NCBI RefSeq assembly: GCF_000768315.1
Contig: NZ_AQQX01000018.1
Span: forward strand, 1-49,341
Length of the DNA: 49,341 bases
Source of the DNA: Pseudooceanicola atlanticus
Lineage (GTDB): Bacteria; Pseudomonadota; Alphaproteobacteria; Rhodobacterales; Rhodobacteraceae
Reading direction: 5' to 3'
The translations under genes were made by a program, and so were the position numbers. The notes beneath the pieces are model-generated. The model saw nothing but the letters and a program-made list of their open reading frames with translations. It was not told where the DNA came from and made no database searches. Of this stretch, positions 42,136 to 49,341 are shown one piece after another (within the stretch, counting starts at the first letter, position 1; every line of letters begins with the position of its first letter).

Positions 42136-43191
42136 CTAGGCGGTTTGCATAGCAGTTTTGGATAGACGCTTGATCAAAGCCACTGGATCAAACTGGTCTT
42201 GACGTTGGCCCAAGGTGATACTGTGAAAGTACGCTCCAAAATCCCTGATGCGTTGTCCAAGTTGTAGCATGATGAAGATCGCGCATGACGCTTTCTGAGC
42301 TCCTACTGCATTCTTGGCTTTCTCAAATGTTTCTGGGTGAATCCCCATCATGGGTGCAAGAGTTCGAGCATGGTTTTCAATGTCCAACCAGTCTCTAAGT
42401 CTCTCTGTGGAGAACGATGTCGCTTGATCGCAGACTGAGGTTAGCAAGTCTGGTTTCAGAGCTTCATTGCCTGTGTTGCTATCTAAATCTTTTTTTTCTT
42501 CTTCAGACATAGATTGGTGCCGGACAGTTTGTCCGTCATTGGCGGGCAACTCCACAGTTTCTGGTGGGTTATCTGGGGTATACAAAGTCTGGCATTCTTT
42601 GCCCGTGTCGGCGAGCAGCGCGTGGTATTCGGTAAGGCTCAGCTTCCTGCGTAGAGCTCTCCGTGCGTGGTTGATGAATGTGTTGCTGGGATCATGCTCT
42701 TCCAAATGGGCGAGCTTTGTCAGGATCTGTTTGCGGACAAATATCCGATCCCGCCGGTTATTTTCCATCTCATGTGCGATGGCGATAAGCTCGCTCGCAC
42801 GTTGGAGGAGGGGGGTTAGAGACAGTCCATAGCTGATGCATTCCCCGCTGGATGAGCGAACGCGGTAGCGCTTTCTGTTCGAGCTGTCATTGCGTTTGAT
42901 GAACCCGAGTTCGACGAAGCGGTTGATGTGCCTGCGGAGTGTCCGTTCGTCGATTCCGCCGACGCGCTGGCAAATCGAGTCGTTGGACGCGAAAACCGTT
43001 TCGCCATGGCCGGGCTTCAAGAAACTGAGCATGGCTTGAAGTGTTTGGATATGGCCAGGACGCAGACCGAATACGCTACGTGCATCTCTTAGTGCCCTGA
43101 AGATGGTCCAGATGTCGGTTTCAGCCGCAGAAATTGAGCCGCGTGATGCATCAGCATCAGCGGTTCTGATCGATAGTTTTGTAAATGCCAT
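42136..43191 (-). CDS. repC: Replication initiator RepC
   Basis: A 351-residue RepC of the repABC family. Evidence: AETDIWTIFRALRDARSVFG and RPGHIQTLQAMLSFLKPGHG at the N-terminus, then the winged-helix SNDSICQRVGGIDERTLRRH and ISYGLSLTPLLQRASELIAI, and the C-terminal CAIFIMLQLGQRIRDFGAYF block. ATG at 43191 (MAFTKLSIRTAD) is preferred over the GTG at 43278, which falls inside a terminator-like stem. RepC starts replication from an origin usually inside its own gene. The gene is AT-richer than most neighbours, as is common for repC. Dose is probably set by the antisense RNA upstream and by RepA/RepB repression. Confidence 0.9.
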   Translation of the reverse strand: MAFTKLSIRTADADASRGSISAAETDIWTIFRALRDARSVFGLRPGHIQTLQAMLSFLKPGHGETVFASNDSICQRVGGIDERTLRRHINRFVELGFIKRNDSSNRKRYRVRSSSGECISYGLSLTPLLQRASELIAIAHEMENNRRDRIFVRKQILTKLAHLEEHDPSNTFINHARRALRRKLSLTEYHALLADTGKECQTLYTPDNPPETVELPANDGQTVRHQSMSEEEKKDLDSNTGNEALKPDLLTSVCDQATSFSTERLRDWLDIENHARTLAPMMGIHPETFEKAKNAVGAQKASCAIFIMLQLGQRIRDFGAYFHSITLGQRQDQFDPVALIKRLSKTAMQTA

Positions 43192-43267
43192 GGTTTCTTC
43201 ACGACGACCGTTCGGCCCACAACTTCCCAGTCTCTTCCCGAGATTTCGCTCAGAAAAAGGCAATAAA

Positions 43268-43290
43268 AACCCGTCCACCGAATCGGTGAC
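43268..43290 (-). promoter_or_regulatory. Attenuator-like stem in the repC leader
   Basis: On the leftward strand GTCACCGATTCGGTGGAC forms a 5-6-bp stem (CACCG/CGGTG) followed by GGGTTTTT. It looks like the S-element of repABC operons, the terminator that forms when antisense RNA binds the leader and prevents repC expression. Its right half, CCACCGA/TCGGTG, is also similar to the parS core. Confidence 0.55.
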
Positions 43291-43292
43291 TC

Positions 43293-43321
43293 TTGACCGG
43301 TTTGCTGGAGGTTGCTACATC
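43293..43321 (+). promoter_or_regulatory. Antisense RNA promoter
   Basis: TTGACC (43293-43298), 17 bp, TACATC (43316-43321) on the plus strand, opposite to the rep operon. This is a good promoter located precisely where repABC plasmids start their countertranscribed RNA. Confidence 0.6.
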
Positions 43322-43327
43322 ATGAGT

Positions 43328-43381
43328 GCTAATCGAATGATGAGGGCTCTCCAGGGGAAACTTTGGGGGGCTCTTTTCTTT
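43328..43381 (+). ncRNA. Countertranscribed RNA (ctRNA) of the repABC operon
   Basis: Inferred small antisense RNA of about 50-55 nt between repB and repC. Its promoter is at 43293-43321. A stem CTCTCCA/TGGGGGG (two G-T pairs) followed by CTCTTTTCTTTCT serves as terminator. On the complementary mRNA, CTGGAG/CTCCAG plus CATCAT/ATGATG can pair as an alternative leader hairpin (43305-43354). Binding to the repC leader would favour the downstream terminator-like stem and so control copy number. Ends are approximate. Confidence 0.5.
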
Positions 43382-43431
43382 CTGGTCTTCGCTTTTCTCC
43401 TCTGCTCGAGTTACTCTGTGTGGCTCGGGGC

Positions 43432-44400
43432 TTAGGACCCAGAGCCGCTCTCATTCCGCCACTGTTCGAAGAGCTTCAAAAGCGCTGCCTCCGCGCGCTC
43501 TTCGATCCATTGGCCGAATTCTGGGTTGTCCTTCTTGGTGATCTTGATAGCGATCGTTTTCTGGTCGACTGTCAGCGTTCCCACAGAGCTACCGTCCCCA
43601 TCTTTGACAACGGACGTTAGGCTGCGGTTGGCTTGCTTCTTGTCGCTACGCGCCTTGTTCGAGCAAGCCGAGTAGACTGCCTGAAACTTATCCGCGCTTG
43701 GAGTGTCGTCGGGCAGGGCGGCGATCACCTCTTTGGCTGTGTTCACCAGATCTATCTTTTTCGACAAAGCGGCCAGGTCACCCCATTGCCGTCGTCCGAT
43801 GCCATGTGCCGGCCCGATCAGCTGTACAAGCCCTTCTGGCAGTTGCTCTATGACGACGCGATGATTGGACACGCCCTGCCGTGTCAAGCCGAGAGCATCC
43901 TGAATGACGTTTGGCTTGTAACCTGATTCCTGCATCTCTTTGATAAAAAGAGATTTCTCAATGAAAGACGGGTCTAGTCGGAGGTTGTTCTCTTGGCCCT
44001 GTGCGATCAGAGATGCGTCGTCATCCAGGCTTCGAACGATCGCCTTGACCGTTCCGCCGACCATGCGGATCGCTGCGAGCCTGCGTCGTCCGTAGATGAT
44101 ACGGTATCTGTCCGGTTGCGCTGATGGACGGACCATAATTGGTACTTGTTGCCCATGCTTGCGAATGCTTTCGGCCAACTCATCAATACTGGAATCCTCC
44201 AGCACCAACCGATCGCGCAGACCATCCATGTCAATCTGATCGGGCTCGATGTCACGGATCGAATTCGCGGTAATCTCGCGCAAAGAGTCGCGCAATCCGC
44301 CAACAGATCCTGGCAGTTTTGCTGCTTTTGGCGGGGTAGGGGAGGGGGCCGCGCTCTCCTTCTCGTCCTTTGGAGGCTGATTGAAGATATTTCGGGCCAT
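43432..44400 (-). CDS. repB: Partition protein RepB
   Basis: A 322-residue ParB-type protein. The N-terminus ends its disordered part at PPKAAKLPGSVGGLRDSL. The ParB domain follows with GLRDRLVLEDSSIDELAESI, RKHGQQVPIMVRPS and YRIIYGRRRLAAIRM (the GRRR-type nucleotide motif), then ENNLRLDPSFIEKSLFI and the helix-turn-helix QDALGLTRQGVSNHRVVIEQ. The C-terminal dimerisation part ends in an amphipathic helix. The start at 44400 overlaps the repA stop (TGATGG); 44415 is an alternative in frame. It should bind the parS-like palindromes after repC. Confidence 0.9.
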   Translation of the reverse strand: MARNIFNQPPKDEKESAAPSPTPPKAAKLPGSVGGLRDSLREITANSIRDIEPDQIDMDGLRDRLVLEDSSIDELAESIRKHGQQVPIMVRPSAQPDRYRIIYGRRRLAAIRMVGGTVKAIVRSLDDDASLIAQGQENNLRLDPSFIEKSLFIKEMQESGYKPNVIQDALGLTRQGVSNHRVVIEQLPEGLVQLIGPAHGIGRRQWGDLAALSKKIDLVNTAKEVIAALPDDTPSADKFQAVYSACSNKARSDKKQANRSLTSVVKDGDGSSVGTLTVDQKTIAIKITKKDNPEFGQWIEERAEAALLKLFEQWRNESGSGS

Positions 44401-45599
44401 CAGCGACGCCCCCATGCCATTTGGATTGTCTGTTCCAACTCATCTCCAACGCCATTCACGCTGGTCAGAGCGCGATCAATCGTTTTTCTAATGAATTGGC
44501 TCGGATCAACTTCGTAGACGGTTTGCTGGGTCATACCGGCGTCCGAGATTGCTGTAGATTTCAGCATTGGCTCAGTCATGACCTGTCCGGCCAAGATCGA
44601 TCTCAGGTAGCCCGCCATCTGGGTCTGAGGCCCGTCCGACGGCTCGTATCTCGTGATCAAGAACTTTACGAAGTCCCATGTAACGCGCCTGCCAATGGCT
44701 TCTTCGACAGCCTTTACCGTTTCCGAAGCAAGTTTCAGGAACTGGCTCATTGAAGCAATGTCGAGCATGCCAGGCACGACCGTTACTAGGAGTCCCGTCG
44801 AGGCTGCCAACGCCGTTAGGGTCAGAAAGCCAAGTTGAGGTGGGCAGTCGATCAGAACGATGTCGTAATTCGCCTCTACTTCCTCAAGCGCTAAGGCAAG
44901 ACGCTCCGCAAATATGGGTTGCACCCGGCGGGCGAGGGCGTTTGCCGTCTCAGTTTCGTATTCCGAGAGCATCAGGCCCGCTGGGACCATATCGAGCTTA
45001 TGGAAGTAGGTTTTTTGGATGACGGCTGAGAGCGGAACTTGTTCCTCATATCTCAGGGCATCATAGATTGTGCCGCCTTCGGCGAACTCGAGCTCTGGCC
45101 GAAAGCCGAAAAAGGTGGTCAAACTTGCCTGCGGATCGAGATCCAAGACCAACACTCGGTAACCTCGCAAAGCATACCGTTGTGCAAGATGGATCGTTGC
45201 TGTTGTTTTTGACGATCCGCCTTTGAAATTGACGACAGATATCACCTGGAGACGATCGCCTTCACGTCGACCGGGGCGGTAGCTTTCTGCGTTCTTTCCG
45301 GTGCGCCCCAGAATGTCGCGCAGCTTATCGATCTCTTGGGCTGTGTAGAACCGGTGTCCGCGGTTGTCTGTATGAACTTCCGGGAAGCTGCCGTCCTTGT
45401 GCCGGTTGCGCAGGTTAGATGTGCTAACGCGCAGGAGGCTGGCAACTTCGGTAGAACTGAATCGGCGCAGGGACTTTCGTTCTTCGGGCTCGAAAGCGAT
45501 CTTCATCTGGCGATCCAAAGATTCAGCCAGATTGTCGGCAAATGCTCCGATGTCGGAAGAGCCTATGCCTTGCGCGTATCCAACGTTACGATCATCCAT
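44400..45599 (-). CDS. repA: Partition ATPase RepA
   Basis: A 399-residue ParA-type ATPase. The N-terminal MerR-like helix-turn-helix (FSSTEVASLLRVSTSNLRNR, about 45-64) is usual for RepA. The deviant Walker A is VNFKGGSSKTTATIHLAQ (about 121-138), followed by VLVLDLDPQASLTTFFGF and IVLIDCPPQLGFLTLTAL. It moves plasmid copies apart with RepB and represses its own promoter. ATG at 45599. Upstream are inverted TTCTGACGGT motifs and a DnaA box. Confidence 0.93.
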   Translation of the reverse strand: MDDRNVGYAQGIGSSDIGAFADNLAESLDRQMKIAFEPEERKSLRRFSSTEVASLLRVSTSNLRNRHKDGSFPEVHTDNRGHRFYTAQEIDKLRDILGRTGKNAESYRPGRREGDRLQVISVVNFKGGSSKTTATIHLAQRYALRGYRVLVLDLDPQASLTTFFGFRPELEFAEGGTIYDALRYEEQVPLSAVIQKTYFHKLDMVPAGLMLSEYETETANALARRVQPIFAERLALALEEVEANYDIVLIDCPPQLGFLTLTALAASTGLLVTVVPGMLDIASMSQFLKLASETVKAVEEAIGRRVTWDFVKFLITRYEPSDGPQTQMAGYLRSILAGQVMTEPMLKSTAISDAGMTQQTVYEVDPSQFIRKTIDRALTSVNGVGDELEQTIQMAWGRR

Positions 45600-45639
45600 G
45601 TCCTGCCGCCCACTCTCGGCCTCTGTTGAGGCTCTTGGT

Positions 45640-45686
45640 CATTCTGACGGTGTACAGCGCGACTGACGCGTTTTACCGTCAGAATG
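45640..45686. promoter_or_regulatory. repA operator: inverted repeat
   Basis: CATTCTGACGGT (45640-45651) and its exact complement (45675-45686) are separated by 23 nt, just upstream of repA. A third copy of TTCTGACGGTGT lies at 45893-45904 in the same orientation as the first, with 17 of 20 matching bases over the extended motif. Placement suggests RepA or RepB autorepression. Confidence 0.6.
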
Positions 45687-45740
45687 GGAATGCCACGATC
45701 AAGTGAGTCCGGCAAGAAGAATCTAGATGTAGTGTGAAAG

Positions 45741-45749
45741 TTATCCACA
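45741..45749 (+). promoter_or_regulatory. DnaA box
   Basis: TTATCCACA, a perfect DnaA-box match, 142 bp upstream of repA in an AT-rich stretch. One box alone is not an origin, but it may link repA-operon expression or replication to DnaA. Confidence 0.6.
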
Positions 45750-45941
45750 GCACCAATACGTACAGTCACATCAAGATAACTGCAAGTTGTTGATTTTATG
45801 GTGATAAATCCAAAAGACCGTGCTTCAAGCCATTCATGGGGATTGTTTGGATGGTATTGGCTAAACCCATGCAACCAATGGCACAATTGACCTTCTGACG
45901 GTGTTTAGAGCGATAGATTCAGCTGTTTGAGCCTCTGCTAG

Positions 45942-46850
45942 TTACAGTTGGGAGTGAGCCGATTCTGATGAAATTAGGCCAAGCCGCTCCGCTCGTTCGA
46001 GCAACATTTTGACCGAAGACGGCTGCCAGCTGGCACGACCTCGAGGGGTCCGTTCGCGCATCGACTCTAGCCGATCGCAGATCGCCTGCAGCGTGATTTC
46101 GGGGTCCGCGCCTTTGATCGCTGCGACGATGGCCGGCAGGCGGTCATCGGTTTCGCGGCGTCCGGCGCGGCCAAGCACCTCGGCAGGAAGGAACCCGTCG
46201 CGCACATATGCCTTCACAGCGCGGAGCAGTCGGCCTTGTGTCCAATGGTGATCTGGGGGCAGGGGGGCATTGATAATTCGCAGCACGTCTTCCCAAGCCA
46301 TATCGGGGCGCAGGCGGCGCACATGAGGCACCCAATCCTGCGCGGTCTCGTTCAGGCGTTCCATATAGCCGTCCTGCCGTGCCAGCCGCACCTTGCGCAG
46401 CGCGGCGGGATCCTTGGCGCGTAGCCCTGGGTTGCCGCCTACGCGCCCTTTGGCGCGCGCAGAGGCAAGCCCGGCCTTTGTGCGCTCGCGGATCAGAGCG
46501 CGTTCGAACTCAGCCGCAGCGCCCAGAACCTGCAACGTGAACTTGCCCTGGGGCGAGGCAGTGTCGATCGGGTCCTGGAGCGAGCGGAAGAACGCCCCCT
46601 TTCCCTCCAGTCTTTCGATCACCTCCAGCAAGTGCGACAGAGATCGCGCAAGCCGGTCGATCCGCACAACGACCAGCGTATCGCCGCTCTGGACGCGTTC
46701 GAGCACGCGTGCCAGCACCGGTCGCGCGCGATTGCCGCCCGAGGCGTGCTCTTCAAAGATCTCGGCGCATCCCGCAGACTGCAGGGCCTCAGACTGGGGC
46801 AGGGGGGTCTGATCCTCTGTGGAAACACGGGCGTAGCCTATCAGGGGCAT
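45942..46850 (-). CDS. Serine recombinase (resolvase/invertase family)
   Basis: A 302-residue serine recombinase. The catalytic domain has IGYARVSTEDQTPLPQ (catalytic Ser at 10), RPVLARVLERVQSGDTLVV, VRIDRLARSLSHLLEVIERL and SPQGKFTLQVLGAAAEFERA followed by LIRERTKAGLASARAKGR. The C-terminal half is about 150 residues, longer than in Tn3-type resolvases, with a DNA-binding helical part. It likely resolves plasmid dimers or is a mobile-element relic. ATG at 46850. Confidence 0.88.
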   Translation of the reverse strand: MPLIGYARVSTEDQTPLPQSEALQSAGCAEIFEEHASGGNRARPVLARVLERVQSGDTLVVVRIDRLARSLSHLLEVIERLEGKGAFFRSLQDPIDTASPQGKFTLQVLGAAAEFERALIRERTKAGLASARAKGRVGGNPGLRAKDPAALRKVRLARQDGYMERLNETAQDWVPHVRRLRPDMAWEDVLRIINAPLPPDHHWTQGRLLRAVKAYVRDGFLPAEVLGRAGRRETDDRLPAIVAAIKGADPEITLQAICDRLESMRERTPRGRASWQPSSVKMLLERAERLGLISSESAHSQL

Positions 46851-46859
46851 GAAAACGGG

Positions 46860-46902
46860 CCGTTTGCAATTTTATGTATCATCAATAAACGACCGTTTGT
46901 AA
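46860..46902 (-). promoter_or_regulatory. Repeat at the recombinase promoter
   Basis: CCGTTTGCAA (46860-46869) and CCGTTTGTAA (46893-46902) lie 33 bp apart, three helical turns, directly in front of the recombinase start. They could be half-sites of its recombination or regulatory site. Confidence 0.4.
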
Positions 46903-47049
46903 GCGAATGCAAGGACGCTCTCTGTGGCTTGGTTCAACGGAAAGCCCTTGGTTTCCATAGGCTGAGCGCGATGTGAGAGCCCTCGCCGACCATCGCCCCC
47001 GCGTACTATATAAAGAGCGTGGGGCACTCCGACAAAACCCTTTGGTAAA

Positions 47050-47073
47050 GTGCAAAATTCTAGTATTTTGCAC
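47050..47073 (+). promoter_or_regulatory. Palindrome abutting the DUF1612/HTH start codon
   Basis: GTGCAAAAT-TCTAGT-ATTTTGCAC is a perfect 9-bp inverted repeat ending 2 bases before the ATG at 47076. It covers the ribosome-binding region and could be an autoregulatory operator or a leader hairpin that blocks translation. Confidence 0.55.
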
Positions 47074-47075
47074 AT

Positions 47076-48143
47076 ATGAAGCCTAAAGCGCCTACGTTAC
47101 ATGATGATTTTGATGCTCTCTTCCTCGACGCTGAAGAGGTGGAACAGTCGTCAGAGGAGGATCTTTGGTTCCTGCCCGGTCCGATGGAAGAAGAGCCGGA
47201 TTATCTGCCACCCGGACCACGGGCCGAACCGCGTGAAACCGAAGTCCTTGATGAATGGCGGAAAGCAGAGGCGGGTCTCGCCGCGCGTCTTGCCAGTGTA
47301 GCTGGTCGCGTCGGCGCGCTGGACGACCGCCTGAAGCGCGGCCCCGAAGGATGGCGACACAGGCTTGCCCTGATCGAGGCAGCTGACCTCAGCTGGTTTG
47401 TGGGTGATCGTATCGGCCCGGATCGCCTTGCTCTTTGGATATCCATGCGCCTATCAGGCGTTCAGGAGGACACCGCAGCACTCGCGCGTGTCGGATGGGC
47501 AGTTCGCCGTTTGAGCGGCGGGCCGGGGCCCGAGGTGGACCTTTCCGCTTTTCTCGACCGCCGCGATCCCGAGAACCTTGGTGATGATGCCGAACCTTTC
47601 ATGAATCGTGCGAGCGGATGGCTGGATCTGATGGTGCGATCTGTCGATCTGCATCCGATCAGCCGCGCCTGCATGGGCTTCCACCTCTGGAACCTCGCTG
47701 GTCTCGGACAGCACGGAGACGGGATGGAGGCGGCAGTCACAGCCGCGAGGATTGCGGCCGGTGAGGGAAGGGGGGCGGTCTTTGTACCTCTGGCCATGGG
47801 CGGATCAGGGGGGCTGCGCGCTGGCGGCCCACCCGCTGATCGTCTGGCGCGTTGGCTCGATGGGATGATGACAGCATCCTTGAGCGCGATGCGGCACCTA
47901 GACGACATAGAGGCATGGGCTATGCGCGCAGACGCCGAAATGGCACTGCTCTCGGGCAAGACGCCACCTGCTCTCCGCGCCTTACTGACCGAGTGGCCAC
48001 TCGTCTCTGCACCGATGACTCAAATCTTGACTGGCGCCAGCCGCGCCGCCGTCCAGCGCAACCTTGGCTGGTTGGAAGCGCGGGGTCTGATCCGTGAGGT
48101 GACCGGGCAGGGGCGCTATCGGATGTGGCGCGCAACGATATAG
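47076..48143 (+). CDS. DUF1612/HTH protein (RHE_PE00001-like)
   Basis: A 355-residue protein. The N-terminus is acidic (DDFDALFLDAEEVEQSSEED). The body has AEAGLAARLASVAGRVGALD, RDR-type RHRLALIEAADLSWFVGDRI, VGWAVRRLSGGPGPEVDLSA and a C-terminal winged-helix-like ALLTEWPLVSAPMTQILTGA followed by SRAAVQRNLGWLEARGLIRE. It matches a family common on rhizobial and rhodobacteral plasmids, often near rep genes, thought to be a regulator. The palindrome before its start may be its own operator. The ATG is supported by position but lacks a clear Shine-Dalgarno sequence. Confidence 0.75.
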   Translation: MKPKAPTLHDDFDALFLDAEEVEQSSEEDLWFLPGPMEEEPDYLPPGPRAEPRETEVLDEWRKAEAGLAARLASVAGRVGALDDRLKRGPEGWRHRLALIEAADLSWFVGDRIGPDRLALWISMRLSGVQEDTAALARVGWAVRRLSGGPGPEVDLSAFLDRRDPENLGDDAEPFMNRASGWLDLMVRSVDLHPISRACMGFHLWNLAGLGQHGDGMEAAVTAARIAAGEGRGAVFVPLAMGGSGGLRAGGPPADRLARWLDGMMTASLSAMRHLDDIEAWAMRADAEMALLSGKTPPALRALLTEWPLVSAPMTQILTGASRAAVQRNLGWLEARGLIREVTGQGRYRMWRATI

Positions 48144-48191
48144 TAGAGAAACCTTTTTGGATTTAGCCCTTTGCTGACCCAGTTGGCGCGT

Positions 48192-48281
48192 AAACGTCTA
48201 GCATTGAAATCGCTATCCAATCCTCTGCTTCTCGCGGTTAAGTGAAAATTTAACCCTTGAACCTCTAGTTGCTAGACGTTT
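48192..48281. repeat. 12-bp inverted repeat with inner hairpin
   Basis: AAACGTCTAGCA (48192-48203) and its exact complement (48270-48281), 66 nt apart, enclose a second small inverted repeat, GGTTAA/TTAACC. The arms contain CTAG. It precedes the L,D-transpeptidase gene and could be an integrase/resolvase site, an operator pair or the trace of a small element. Confidence 0.45.
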
Positions 48282-48345
48282 TAGCGTGGAATAAATCGAT
48301 CTGACAGATCCGACACCGAAATAGAAACTGCGCGGAGCACGATAC

Positions 48346-49011
48346 ATGCTGACAAGACGACATTTCATCCAGACGACCGCCGCACTGTTCTCGGCGTCTA
48401 TCTCGAGTCCGCTCCTCGCTGACACCTGGCCCACTGAAGCGGAAAAGGCTGCTTGGGATGCACAGGTTACACCGCCGGGCTACAACCCGGCCACATCAAA
48501 CCCGTGGGGCCTGCATCCGCGCTTTCTGCCGCAGCGGGTTGTAGCTAAAGATGGTCTTGTGGCCGGAGACATCCATGTCGATGCTGTTGCGCGCTATCTT
48601 TACCATATCGAGGAAGGCGGAACGGCGATGCGCTATGGCGTAGCGATTGCTCGTGGCAAACTTTATGAGCCGGGCGTCTACACGATCAAGCGCAAGGTCA
48701 GGTGGCCGCATTGGCAGCCAACACAGAACATGATTGACCGCGACCCGGAGCTCTACGCCGACATCGCTGACGGTATGGAACCCGGACCTGAGAACGCGCT
48801 CGGGTCACGGGCGCTTTATCTCTATGTCGGGGACCGGGACACCTATCTGCGCATCCACGGTACACCACACCCGCGAAGCATCGGCGGCCGAGCAAGTTCC
48901 GGTTGCGTCCGGATGGTCATGGCGCACATAAATGATCTGTATCCGAATGTGGAAATTGGCTCGACGGCGTTCCTATATTCAGCCGAGGACAGCGTGACTC
49001 CGCAGAGTTGA
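48346..49011 (+). CDS. Exported L,D-transpeptidase (YkuD family)
   Basis: A 221-residue protein with an N-terminal twin-arginine-like signal (MLTRRHFIQTTAALFSASIS, cleavage after about residue 25). The YkuD catalytic block is present: LRIHGTPHPRSIGGRASSGCVRM, with the nucleophile Cys in SSGCVRM and the upstream HGT His. YHIEEGGTAMRYGVAIARGK and GVYTIKRKVRWPHWQP are typical of this family. It cross-links peptidoglycan or attaches proteins to it in the periplasm. ATG at 48346 with GGAG 9 nt upstream. It stands alone in its unit, so the plasmid may carry it as cargo. Confidence 0.9.
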   Translation: MLTRRHFIQTTAALFSASISSPLLADTWPTEAEKAAWDAQVTPPGYNPATSNPWGLHPRFLPQRVVAKDGLVAGDIHVDAVARYLYHIEEGGTAMRYGVAIARGKLYEPGVYTIKRKVRWPHWQPTQNMIDRDPELYADIADGMEPGPENALGSRALYLYVGDRDTYLRIHGTPHPRSIGGRASSGCVRMVMAHINDLYPNVEIGSTAFLYSAEDSVTPQS

Positions 49012-49050
49012 CCCAAGCCGCGCCGTCAATCCGACGCTCGAACGCGCCAA

Positions 49051-49284
49051 TCAGGATTGGCGCGCGACGCAGATGGGATTGCCGCCTGCCGATCGCAACG
49101 GGACCAACGTCGTTTCAACCGGCCCACTATGCGCATACCAATAGCAGTTATCTTCGGAACGTAGCCGTGCCGTGTTGAGATCCTGGTCGGGCGCAGCGAG
49201 GGTTGCGACAGACTCTGGAATATTCCCGATCCTGAATGGATCGTTGCCTTCCTTCGGAGGTACCGCACAGCCAGCCAGGGCCAA
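49051..49284 (-). CDS. Small lipoprotein, N-terminus possibly interrupted
   Basis: A small protein whose open part starts at TTG 49284 with LALAGCAVPPKEGNDPFRIG, a lipobox (LAGC) with Cys at the signal-peptidase II site. The mature part has VATLAAPDQDLNTARLRSED and CYWYAHSGPVETTLVPLR. The usual Met-Lys signal start is missing: the preceding in-frame codons read SSVATLALAGC and then run into the sequence CGAATTTCGGGGGG near the window edge, which looks like the end of an insertion sequence. It may therefore be a truncated or alternatively started gene. Function unknown; probably outer membrane. Confidence 0.55.
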   Translation of the reverse strand: MALAGCAVPPKEGNDPFRIGNIPESVATLAAPDQDLNTARLRSEDNCYWYAHSGPVETTLVPLRSAGGNPICVARQS

Positions 49285-49341
49285 TGTTGCAACTGAGCTA
49301 CCCCCCGAAATTCGGACACTGACATAAGCTATGATTTGCAG

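Larger units (their letters stand above)
45600..45941 (-). promoter_or_regulatory. repABC promoter region
   Basis: About 340 bp between the recombinase stop and repA, AT-rich in its right two thirds. Besides the operator repeats and DnaA box it holds a possible promoter on the leftward strand: TTGCAG, 17 bp, TACGTA (about 45783 to 45758). No gene was seen in it. Confidence 0.5.

Noticed and set aside
43192..43278. The GTG start that would lengthen RepC by 29 residues.
   Set aside because: It would place the terminator-like stem inside the coding region and adds an unconserved-looking N-terminus.
1..49341. CRISPR arrays, tRNA or rRNA genes.
   Set aside because: No regularly spaced direct repeats and no recognisable tRNA or rRNA sequence were seen.

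Overview
The window looks like part of a low-copy, repABC-type plasmid or chromid from an alphaproteobacterium, most likely a Rhodobacteraceae/Roseobacter-group organism. The evidence is a complete repA-repB-repC cassette at the right end, a P-type relaxase with a TraG/VirD4 coupling protein, and the gene array typical of alphaproteobacterial conjugative plasmids: ArdC, a very large ParB-like protein, a strawberry-notch methylase/helicase, and the DUF736, DUF2493, DUF3768, DUF6878, DUF6915 and DUF6927 families. No tRNA, rRNA or CRISPR array was seen.

Layout. (1) 1-14.3 kb is a defence island read leftwards. Its order of transcription is sbcD, sbcC, a small Zn-binding protein, then a TerB-domain protein, a DUF2791-type ATPase and an Lhr-like helicase (together a Shango system), then an AT-richer ABC/SMC-like ATPase and a CoiA-like nuclease. 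A WYL-domain regulator is divergent from sbcD. (2) 14.3-19.3 kb is the mobility module (coupling protein, relaxase, MobC-like protein), followed by a probable oriT at about 19.27-19.38 kb and a hairpin-rich non-coding stretch. (3) 19.8-40.7 kb is a long array of leftward genes pointing towards oriT. This is the orientation expected of a plasmid leading region: SH3-nuclease, DUF2493, tandem DUF736, DUF6915, DUF6878, strawberry notch, small toxin-antitoxin genes, PrlF/YhaV, ParB-like, DUF3768 and ArdC. A related short hairpin element recurs in several of its gene gaps. The array is broken by one rightward operon at 23.35-26.85 kb, a Mrr-TIR-APAZ protein plus a short Argonaute, which looks like defence cargo. 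(4) 41.1-42.0 kb is an Xre/RES toxin-antitoxin pair. (5) 42.0-45.9 kb is the repABC replicon with two copies of a perfect parS-like palindrome after repC, a probable antisense RNA and attenuator between repB and repC, and an operator and DnaA box before repA. (6) 45.9-49.3 kb holds a serine recombinase, a DUF1612/HTH protein with a palindrome touching its start codon, an exported L,D-transpeptidase and a small lipoprotein that is possibly interrupted at the right edge.

How it fits together. The plasmid carries genes that help it establish in a new host (ArdC, ParB-like, DUF genes), genes that keep it there (repABC, three toxin-antitoxin-like loci), and two independent anti-phage/anti-plasmid modules (SbcCD-Shango and the short Argonaute). 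The most novel points are the three-domain Mrr-TIR-APAZ Argonaute partner, SbcCD placed in one operon with Shango, and the repeated hairpin element of the putative leading region. Assignments rest on motif recognition by eye; no database search was run.
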